Origin: Haloplanus litoreus
GTDB lineage: Archaea; Halobacteriota; Halobacteria; Halobacteriales; Haloferacaceae
Length of the DNA stretch: 64,000 bases
Direction: 5' to 3' (one strand)
NCBI RefSeq assembly: GCF_042677945.1
Contig: NZ_JBHUDN010000017.1
Shown: piece after piece, positions 25,852 to 32,361 of the stretch
How positions within the stretch are numbered: position 1 is the first letter of the stretch
Layout of the letters: the number at the start of each line of letters is the position of its first letter
Program-made: the position numbers and the translations under genes
The notes under the pieces: model-generated
The model's input: only the letters and a program-made list of their open reading frames with translations
The model's database searches: none
What the model was told of the DNA's origin: nothing

Positions 25852-26541
25852 TCAGTCACCGGGCTCTCCGCCGGAATCGAACCCACTGTGACGCCTGCTC
25901 GTCGGCTGATAGTCGACGGCGAGGCGGGCGGGGGCGGGCTGGGTAACCCAGAGCACGCCGTCGACCAGATCCGCAATCGCCGTCATCGTCGCTTCATCGT
26001 GAGCGGTGTAGTCGATCCCGAGGAGGGCAAGCCCCGTCTCCGAGCGAAGGCCCGTGATGCGGTCGAGCACTGTACTCAGCTGATCGACGGACGACGCTTC
26101 GAGAATCGGTGTGAGAGAGCGGACGACGAGGTGACGCGCCCCTCCCGTCGGTGGCGTCGTATCGACGAGATTCGAGAGGGCCATCACCAGCCGTTCGAGG
26201 TCACTCGCCGAGGGCGTGAAAACGACCGGTATCTCGTCGTAGAGTGCCGAAACGGACTGCTGTACGGAGACCGTATCGACGATCCCGAGCGACGGTCGCT
26301 CCGTCTCTTCGCCAAGACCGTCGTAGACCTCGATGGTCCGATCGGCGCTCTCCGTCGTCGTGACGACGAAGGCGATATCCTCCGCCGTCCCCTGGGCGCA
26401 GAGGAGACGGAGACCCACGGCGTACTGGGATGGATCTCCGGCACTGGCGACGAGGACGGTCGATCCGTCACCGAGGGTTTCCGGAAGCGGATCGACCTGC
26501 AAGGTCTCTCTGTCGACGGCGCTGTCGGCGTTTTCGCCCAT
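25852..26541 (-). CDS. Haloarchaeal DUF7504-type protein (RecA-fold-like, hypothetical)
   Basis: 229-residue acidic protein from the ATG at 26541. A block GSTVLVASAGDPSQYAVGLRLLCAQGTAEDIAFVVTTTE suggests an alpha/beta nucleotide-binding-type start without a Walker A, followed by ALSNLVDTTPPTGGARHLVVRSLTPILEASS and a C-terminal VLWVTQPAP. This pattern is typical of haloarchaeal DUF7504 proteins, degenerate RecA/KaiC-like folds often near signalling genes. Its start is 3 nt after the stop of the small gene at 26545-26754, so they are probably one operon. The family name is moderate confidence; function is unknown. Confidence 0.6.
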   Translation of the reverse strand: MGENADSAVDRETLQVDPLPETLGDGSTVLVASAGDPSQYAVGLRLLCAQGTAEDIAFVVTTTESADRTIEVYDGLGEETERPSLGIVDTVSVQQSVSALYDEIPVVFTPSASDLERLVMALSNLVDTTPPTGGARHLVVRSLTPILEASSVDQLSTVLDRITGLRSETGLALLGIDYTAHDEATMTAIADLVDGVLWVTQPAPARLAVDYQPTSRRHSGFDSGGEPGD

Positions 26542-26544
26542 CAG

Positions 26545-26754
26545 TTAGCTCTCTCCCGGAAGATGAGGACCGTTCGCCGACCCCGTCAGCCGGGACAGTG
26601 CCTGTTCGGGGTAGTCTCGGGCTTCACTTGCCGGACCGTAAGTGATTCGAACCGGTCCCTGACAGTTTGTCGAGGCTGGCAGGTTCCGTACGTGTACCGT
26701 CCGTTCGACGAGTTCCGTGCCACAGTCCGTACCGGGGGTGTCTGTTTCGTTCAT
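26545..26754 (-). CDS. Small hypothetical protein upstream of the DUF7504-type gene
   Basis: 69 residues from the ATG at 26754 (MNETDTPGTDCGTELVERTVHV), with a beta-rich middle (RTVHVRNLPASTNCQGPVRITYG) and two cysteines. It is placed as first gene of a two-gene operon, with only 3 nt to the next start, which is the main support. A longer ORF to 26820 adds Arg/Pro-rich residues and is rejected. No family is recognised; HalOD-like small sensor-associated proteins are one possibility. Confidence 0.5.
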   Translation of the reverse strand: MNETDTPGTDCGTELVERTVHVRNLPASTNCQGPVRITYGPASEARDYPEQALSRLTGSANGPHLPGES

Positions 26755-27029
26755 GGGTGGATTCGTGGGTCGTACCCGGTCCCGTCGGAGAGACCCAGGG
26801 CCACCGCAGACGGTCGGCATCCGGCACGGCGCATCTCAGAGCAGTGCCATCGATGGACGCCCCCGCAGTGGCGGCGAACCGATTGGCGAGCGAAGAAAGG
26901 ACGGGACGGAACCCTTAGTACGAACAGAATTGCCTCGTCTGTGATAAATAGGTTTCGCATGATCTGCCCGGCGGAGCGGACAATCGACCGTGTGACGCTC
27001 GATCCAGCCGAGATTAAAACACAGGAATC

Positions 27030-28478
27030 TCAATCGAGCCGGAACGTTTCCATATTCTTCGGCGCGTACGTTCGGACGTCGAATTTCTGGTACAGGCCGG
27101 ACGAGAGCTGGTCCGTCGACGATTCGTCCCCGTGAACACAGAGGATTTCCTCCGGCCGGGGGTTCATCGTCCCCACGAAGTTCTCGAGCCCATTCCGATC
27201 TGCGTGCCCCGAAAAGCCGCTGACCGATTCCACGTCGAAGCGCAGCGTCAGTTGTTCGCTACGACTCCCCCGGTCGCTGAACGGAATCTCCCGACGGCCG
27301 CTCTGAATTCGCCGTCCGAGCGTCCCCTGTGCCTGATAGCCGACGAAGACGAGCGTGTTCTTCGGATCTCCCCCGAGCAGTTCCAACCACGACATGATCG
27401 GGCCGCCCGTCACCATCCCGGACGTCGAGAGGATGATACAGGGTTCGCCGCCGGCGATGTCCTCTCGCATTTCTTGGCCGCCGTCGACCTGCTGGAACTG
27501 TTCGGCGAGGAACGGATTTTCGTCGCCGTGCAGGATGCGCTGTCGCAGTCCGTCCCGAAGGAACTCGGGATAGGCCGTGTGAATCGCCGTCGCCTCGCGA
27601 ATCATGCCGTCGAGATAGATCGGCATCGTGGGAAGCGTCCCCTCTCGCATCGCTTCCTCGAGGACGAGCATGAGTTCCTGTGATCGACCGACGGCGAACG
27701 CCGGAATCACGACGATCCCGTCCTGCTCGTACGTGTCGTTGATCAACCGGATGAGCTTGCGCTCGCTGTCTTCCTGATCCGTCTGATAGTCGTTGCGTCG
27801 TCCGTACGTCGACTCCATGATGAGCGTCTCGACCCGTGGGAAGTCGTTCGAGGCGCCGTTGAACAGCCGGGTATCCGTGTAGTGAACGTCGCCGGAGAAG
27901 ACGACGTTGTGGAAGCCCTCACCGACGTGGAAGTGTGCGACGGCGCTTCCGAGGATGTGGCCGGCGTTGTGGAACGTGAGTTTGATGTCCGGCGCGATGT
28001 CGGTGACGTTGCCGTAGTCGACCGTGATCGTGTGTTTGAGTTCCTTGCGAACCATCGCGCTCTCGTACGGTGGGGTTCGGCCCTCCTTGGCTGCAACGTC
28101 GAGATAGTCGAGTTGGAGCAGGCCCATCAGATCACGGGTGGCCTGGGTCGTGTACACGGGCCCATCGTATCCGTACTTGAACAGGAGCGGGAGCAACGCG
28201 CTGTGGTCGAGGTGGGCGTGAGTCAGGACGACTGCGTCGAGGTCCGCAATCGGATTGGCTTCGGGGATCTGGAGATACGGGACCTCACCTTCCGCACCGG
28301 GTTTGTCACCGCAGTCGACGAGAACCCGCGTTTCGGGGGTGCTGAGGATGAAACTCGCGCGGCCGACCTCACGACAGCAGCCGAGTGTCGTGACGCGGAC
28401 CCACTCGGTGTCGTGCCTCGGTTCGCGGTGGATCTGATCGCCGACGCGTTCGAGAAACTCCCGGCGCTCGTCGCGCGT
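27030..28478 (-). pseudogene. aCPSF1 (archaeal CPSF, beta-CASP RNase), 5'-truncated at a CRISPR repeat
   Basis: Reading frame of the archaeal termination/processing nuclease aCPSF1. From 28475 it reads RDERREFLERVGDQIHREP...WVRVTTLGCCREVGRASFILSTPE...DCGDKPG...VVLTHAHLDHSALLPLLFKYGYDGPVYTTQATRDLMGL, with the HxHxDH metal motif, and continues through SGMVTGGP and SGHADRNGL to a normal C-terminus (METFRLD) at 27030. The two N-terminal KH domains are missing: the frame runs into the first CRISPR repeat at 28477. No ATG, GTG or TTG occurs in frame before the TTG at 28196, which lies after HAHLDH. The catalytic part is intact in sequence but untranslatable as it stands. A full copy should exist elsewhere, since aCPSF1 is essential. 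Confidence 0.85.
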
Positions 28479-28830
28479 TACAGATGGACCCTCGTGGGGT
28501 TGAAGCTCCCGGAGGGTGTTGATTGGTCGGGAGTCGTGGACGGTTACAGATGGACCCTCGTGGGGTTGAAGCGTGGAGGTCGAACGCGATGCGGCATAGT
28601 CTCATCGTTACAGATGGACCCTCGTGGGGTTGAAGCATCGAGTAGTCCTTGACGCCCTCCATCGAGATGCCGGTTACAGATGGACCCTCGTGGGGTTGAA
28701 GTATGTAAGTCGACTTGATTCCTGGTGACGCTAAGGAGTTACAGACGGGCGCTGTTTGGTTAAAACGACGATCCAGGGCCAGCTCAAGCGCTTTCCCGAG
28801 GTTACAGAAGGGCTCTCGTAATATTAAATT
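28477..28830 (+). CRISPR. Short CRISPR array: four intact and two degenerate 30-nt repeats, five spacers
   Basis: Repeats start at 28477, 28543, 28607 and 28673 (30 nt, beginning GTTACAGATGGACCC and ending GTGGGGTTGAAGC; the fourth ends GT). Degenerate copies start at 28738 and 28801. Spacers are 36, 34, 36, 35 and 33 nt. The unit closely resembles the haloarchaeal I-B repeat (GTTTCAGACGAACCC...TTGAAGC). By that comparison the transcript runs on the plus strand, and degeneration at the right end marks the trailer. The leader side is occupied by the aCPSF1 fragment, so no leader is visible, and there are no cas genes in the window. Probably an orphan, inactive remnant of a larger array. Confidence 0.95.
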
Positions 28831-28965
28831 CCGATAGGACGCTTCGTTGTGGATTCTCAAAGATCGATCATAGATGAGTTTTTGATATAGAAATTTGCGG
28901 AGGTGAACTTTGGATTCTTTACTCGGCCGTCGAAACATGGACGTAGTAACCGACCGTCACGCCTG

Positions 28966-29085
28966 CTACTCGGATTCAGGGTATTCGTCGCGGCACATCC
29001 CGCAACGGTGCATATCCTCGCCATCCTCACCGCTGTTTCGGACGTGTATCGGCATCCGATGGCCGCACTCTGGACAGTCCATCAT
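28966..29085 (-). CDS. Zinc-ribbon microprotein, 39 residues
   Basis: From the tandem ATGs at 29085/29082 to the TAG at 28966-28968: MMDCPECGHRMPIHV...MHRCGMCRDEYPESE. Two CxxC knuckles (CPEC, CGMC) about 24 residues apart form a classic single zinc ribbon. Haloarchaea encode many such 40-70-residue zinc-finger proteins, several linked to biofilm or swarming phenotypes; the role of this one is unknown. It lies between the CRISPR array and the HicBA pair. Confidence 0.72.
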   Translation of the reverse strand: MMDCPECGHRMPIHVRNSGEDGEDMHRCGMCRDEYPESE

Positions 29086-29198
29086 TTTGTGTATCTCACC
29101 AAGAGGGACGAGTATGTAAGTAACAGCGTTTTTCAACAGTCTGTCGAGGAACGGCCGTTCGTGGACGAGGAGGGGGAAGGCTTACGTCATTCCCAGCG

Positions 29199-29212
29199 AT
29201 TAATATTATTAA
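29199..29212 (+). promoter_or_regulatory. AT-rich promoter element of hicBA
   Basis: GATTAATATTATTAAC just upstream of the ATG at 29219. The box is only 7-19 nt from the start codon, so either the TATA lies slightly further upstream, or this palindromic AT-rich stretch is an operator for the antitoxin. Confidence 0.4.
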
Positions 29213-29218
29213 CTGAGC

Positions 29219-29473
29219 ATGGCCACCGCTACAGAGCCGCCGGCCGGCGTCGAGTTCGTCCACGAGGAGGACGGGCGAGTGACGGCCCGGCACGTCGAAT
29301 CCGGCGTTGCATCGTTCGGCGACAGCGAGGCCGATGCACTCCGCCAGCTCGCCGACGCTCTTGACAGTCACTTCGGCGCTGGGGAGTCCATCGACGATCC
29401 CGAGACTTGGCTCGCCGAGGAAGGGATTGACGCCGAGATCGGCGAGGCCGGCTCGCCACCTTGGCTCGAATAG
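29219..29473 (+). CDS. hicB: HicB family antitoxin
   Basis: 84-residue HicB-like protein: GVEFVHEEDGRVTARHVESGVASFGDSEADALRQLADALDSHFG, the partial RNase H-like fold of HicB antitoxins with the characteristic D/E-A-L-x-x-L-x-x-AL helix. It lacks an obvious C-terminal DNA-binding domain, as in short archaeal HicBs. It should neutralise the HicA toxin encoded 1 nt after its stop. Located in the accessory region beside the CRISPR remnant. Confidence 0.82.
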   Translation: MATATEPPAGVEFVHEEDGRVTARHVESGVASFGDSEADALRQLADALDSHFGAGESIDDPETWLAEEGIDAEIGEAGSPPWLE

Positions 29474-29474
29474 C

Positions 29475-29720
29475 GTGGTTCGGACGACGTTCTCCTCGCG
29501 GGAAATTATCAAAGCGCTCACCAAGCACGGCTTCGTTCCGGTCGGCGGGAAGGGGAGCCACACAACGCTCCGCTACGAGAACGCCGACACCGGCGAGGTT
29601 CGGACGGTGACGGTTCCGAAGGGTGACCCAATTCCGGTCGGGACGCTTCAGGACATCGCCGATCAGGCCGGCGCAAACGACTTCCATGAGTTTTGCCGGT
29701 GGGTTAACCGGACATGTTGA
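29475..29720 (+). CDS. hicA: HicA family mRNA-interferase toxin
   Basis: 81-residue dsRBD-like toxin starting at the GTG at 29475, 1 nt after the hicB stop. FSSREIIKALTKHGFVPVGGKGSHTTLRYENADTGEVRTVTVPKGDPIPVGTLQDIADQAG matches HicA: KGSH with the catalytic His (H29), then a basic strand and the GTL...I helix. HicA cleaves mRNA when HicB is lost. The order antitoxin-toxin is reversed from the classical hicA-hicB order but common in haloarchaea. The ends are intact, so the pair looks functional. Confidence 0.85.
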   Translation: MVRTTFSSREIIKALTKHGFVPVGGKGSHTTLRYENADTGEVRTVTVPKGDPIPVGTLQDIADQAGANDFHEFCRWVNRTC

Positions 29721-30000
29721 ACGCGGCAGTAGAGCGCCATGACAGTGACCCGGGGCGAACGTCGGGATTTCGATCGCCTCGCAGCTGACGTTACTCCGGG
29801 GTCCAGCCGTCTGTGCGTGTCCAGGTGGCGGGAGTTATGCACTCGCTCCCTGCCGATCCGGAGTGTCCACGTTCGATGCCCTATGAATCCCGACAAATCA
29901 CGTATAGTATTCTTCAAGCAAACCGTCGCGGTCCTCGCCACCACCCGCACCGTGGACCGCCATGTCGGGGAGGTCGGCGGTCCCTGGAGACAGGCCGTCC
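29721..30000. other. Gene-less stretch after hicA
   Basis: 280 nt with overlapping open frames on both strands, none with a convincing start, composition or recognised motif. Confidence 0.4.
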
Positions 30001-30171
30001 TCAACCCAGCACGAGTTCCCGCCCTGTACCATCGTCGCGCCGGTCCAAGTGGCCGAGTTCGGCTAACTCCTTGAGCGCCCGCTGGACCGTGCGCCAGGAC
30101 ACGTCAACGTCGTCCGAGAGATTATCGGCGGTGGACCGTTGGCCGACGTAGCCAGTTGCCGCCTTGGTCAC
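30001..30171 (-). pseudogene. Winged-helix DNA-binding protein fragment
   Basis: The frame ending at a TGA (30001-30003) reads VTKAATGYVGQRSTADNLSDDVDVSWRTVQRALKELAELGHLDRRDDGTGRELVLG from the GTG at 30171. It contains a helix-turn-helix (STADNLSDDVDVSWRTVQRALKELAELG) with a wing, typical of haloarchaeal transcriptional regulators. The upstream frame continues a few codons (ERAFSVGTRE) without a proper start, so this is either a 56-residue mini-regulator or, more likely, the C-terminal remnant of a larger one. Confidence 0.55.
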
Positions 30172-30402
30172 TTCCCGCGTCCCGACAGAGAACGCTCGTT
30201 CTCGTCCAAGATTTAGTCATCTGAGGAGGCAGATCAGTCACTACAGATATTCTCGTAGCTGTTAATGTCGTTCAAATATGTGGAATGCAAAAGATCATAA
30301 CCCTTGGAATTGATCTGCTTGTAGTGGCGGCATACGGCGGATCTTGAGTCGGCCTATTTTCGTAATTCGTCGTGATTCAATAGGCATACGACCCCCTCCC
30401 CC
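30172..30402. other. AT-rich non-coding stretch
   Basis: Lower-GC sequence (for example GTTAATGTCGTTCAAATATG near 30265) with no gene visible, leading into the inverted-repeat cluster. Confidence 0.4.
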
Positions 30403-30540
30403 CTCTCGCGAGAGTGTATGGGGTGTTTTAATTTCGTACCCTTGGGTACACCCCTAACGGGGAATACGACCCCCCGGGTCGGATTGGTATCTCACCCATT
30501 TGGTCAAGCCGCTGAGTGAAATCAAATGGGCCGAGCAGAT
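30403..30540. repeat. Cluster of inverted repeats (possible origin or regulatory region)
   Basis: Within 140 nt: palindrome CTCTCGCGAGAG (30403-30414); GTACCC-TT-GGGTAC (30436-30449); CCCC-TAAC-GGGG (30451-30462); GACCC-CCC-GGGTC (30468-30480); and CCCATTTG (30495-30502) paired with CAAATGGG (30533-30540). The string ATACGACCCCC also occurs twice (about 30386 and 30464). It sits directly beyond the 3' end of the unknown-function gene at 30619. Such density is unusual for this genome and recalls plasmid origins or element ends. Confidence 0.6.
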
Positions 30541-30618
30541 CGCTCGAAAGGGAGAATTAGCGGCAAAATAACCCTATTCCTGACGTAGCTGGCAGTGTTG
30601 CCACTCAGCTGTCGGGCG

Positions 30619-32277
30619 CTACCCGAGCGTTTCCCACACCCGACCTGTTACCCTACGTGTCACCATGTCCGACTCGATCGAGCGGAGATGGTGCTCTTTC
30701 TCTCGGTACTGATAGCGGTACTCACCCGCTCGGTAGACGGCCGGGTCTCGGTTCGCTTGTTTCCAGAGTTTGAATCCTTCTCGAAGGATCCGTCTCACCT
30801 CCTTCCGATGGTCCTCCCCGGTGACCTCACCCAATCGGAGTTCTAATTCGTCACCACGCTCGGTGACGTTCATACCATGGCTCGCCGCCCAAGTTATGAA
30901 GGCCGTCGTTCTTTTATCAAGGCCAGTCTCGGCTGCTTCGACGGCCTTAGCAGCCGCCTCGGTGGCACGTCGTGTCGCGTCACGGGCCTGTCGAACCGTA
31001 TCGTGAACCAACTCCGCGACGTACGATGATTGGAGACTCACCTCGTCATAGCTTCGATTCACCAGATCGTCGATCCTGTTGAGCGCACGACGAACACTGT
31101 CGGGATGTCGATCGTACTGATCCGCGATATCGTTCGGCGAGACGTTGCCTCCATCGGAGACCAACATTTCCAAACTTTCCCATTCGATCGGGCTGAGCCC
31201 GTCGGCAAGGTGTTTGATAACAACGCTTTCCTGGGTTTGCTCTATCTGGGCCGTGTTGAACTCGACTATTTCTCGTTCTCGATCGCTCTCCGAAGCCGAG
31301 AAGTACGCATCGGAGACGTACGTATTTCCTCCCGGGCGGAGATCGAGGTTGCTGTTCGCCAGCGTAGACAGAACCGTCTCGTCCAACTCGTGAGAGAGCT
31401 GCTCGAGTTCCTCGGGAGAAACACCGAGTTTCCCGTCCCACCGATTGACCTGATACGATGCGCCCAATTTTGGGTGACTAAGTAAGTCCTCCTTCGAGAA
31501 CGACTTGGCTTCCCGCGCGTAGTAGTGCTTGATCTCCTTCGGGAGCTCGTGTGACGGTAGCGCCTCCTGGATACGATCCTGTCCGAGGGTGACCGTGTGG
31601 TAGTAGCCAGGGTGCGTCTCTCCGCGTCCATTTTGATCATTCTGGACGACCTTTCTGTATCCGCTCCGGTCGTCTTCGAGGAGATGACCGAGACGCGCGA
31701 TCGGCCCATCGCGTGCGTGAACTGGTCCACTCACCTCCTGGTTGAGTCGGACGTACCGCTCGGCATCTTGGACGTTACTGTACGGATGCGGGTCGGCGAA
31801 ATATTCGGGCTGGATGTCGACGGCACCGAAGGCACGTCGAATCAGCAGGAGGTATTGCTTGAATTCGATGTTAGCGCCGCTCACGCGGAGATTAATTCCC
31901 TCATCGAATCCTTCGGGGATCGGGATTCCCTTCCCATTTTTCGACTCCATCCCCGGCCAGCGCGGAGCGAGATGGACATTGAACTTCCGCTGGCCGACCG
32001 AGTCATCAAGGCTCGATACATTAAGCCGATACTCTCGAACGGTTTCGATGTCGAATCGTGTTCCCTGCGGCGTCGTGTCGCCCGGATGCTGGAGACCGCT
32101 CTCCTGATACGAGAGACGCGCTTGCCACTCCTCGCCGTCGTGAGTGAACGTTCCCATCGCCGATCCGTCACCGCGCTTCACGCGCCTGTCGGCAGCGAAG
32201 AACGGGAACAACCCACGTTCGTTGAACAAATAGTTCGCCGTGAACTCGTGGGGAGCGGTCTCGACATAGACCGTCAC
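30619..32277 (-). CDS. Haloarchaea-specific protein of unknown function (DUF7845-like)
   Basis: 552-residue protein. The N-terminus (VETAPHEFTANYLFNERGLFPFFAADRRVKRGDGSAM) matches a family seen only in haloarchaea, usually in plasmids or integrated elements. The C-terminal half has a predicted winged-helix (IEWESLEMLVSDGGNVSPNDIADQYDRHPDSVRRALNRIDDLV), a long Ala/Arg-rich coiled coil (VRQARDATRRATEAAAKAVEAAE) and a final helical block, so nucleic-acid binding is plausible. The GTG at 32277 is chosen (TVYVETAPHEF); a TTG at 32292 is possible. TATA-like TTTAAATTATT lies near 32340, between it and secY. GC is slightly lower than the operon next door. Role unknown. Confidence 0.65.
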   Translation of the reverse strand: MTVYVETAPHEFTANYLFNERGLFPFFAADRRVKRGDGSAMGTFTHDGEEWQARLSYQESGLQHPGDTTPQGTRFDIETVREYRLNVSSLDDSVGQRKFNVHLAPRWPGMESKNGKGIPIPEGFDEGINLRVSGANIEFKQYLLLIRRAFGAVDIQPEYFADPHPYSNVQDAERYVRLNQEVSGPVHARDGPIARLGHLLEDDRSGYRKVVQNDQNGRGETHPGYYHTVTLGQDRIQEALPSHELPKEIKHYYAREAKSFSKEDLLSHPKLGASYQVNRWDGKLGVSPEELEQLSHELDETVLSTLANSNLDLRPGGNTYVSDAYFSASESDREREIVEFNTAQIEQTQESVVIKHLADGLSPIEWESLEMLVSDGGNVSPNDIADQYDRHPDSVRRALNRIDDLVNRSYDEVSLQSSYVAELVHDTVRQARDATRRATEAAAKAVEAAETGLDKRTTAFITWAASHGMNVTERGDELELRLGEVTGEDHRKEVRRILREGFKLWKQANRDPAVYRAGEYRYQYREKEHHLRSIESDMVTRRVTGRVWETLG

Positions 32278-32361
32278 GCCGACCACCCCCAATCGGGAGA
32301 AGACGGGGAGCGACGCAGTCGCTCACCAGGGGAGAATAATTTAAAGAAGCACAGATGTTCG

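Noticed and set aside
25591..27135. 514-codon plus-strand ORF opposite the DUF7504-type gene
   Set aside because: Composition is Arg/Gly-rich noise, it crosses two real minus-strand genes and has no recognisable motif.
28194..28196. TTG at 28196 as a genuine aCPSF1 start
   Set aside because: Starting there would remove the HAHLDH metal motif, so no active nuclease would result; the ORF boundary is an effect of missing start codons upstream.
28369..28938. Minus-strand ORF with peptide repeats (LQPHEGPSVT, ASTPRGSIC) across the CRISPR array
   Set aside because: The repeats come from translating the CRISPR repeat units in shifting frames; no independent protein evidence.
29880..30045. 44-codon minus-strand ORF (MVQGGNSCWVEDGL...) overlapping the HTH fragment in another frame
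   Set aside because: The HTH frame has recognisable structure; this frame has none and overlaps it.
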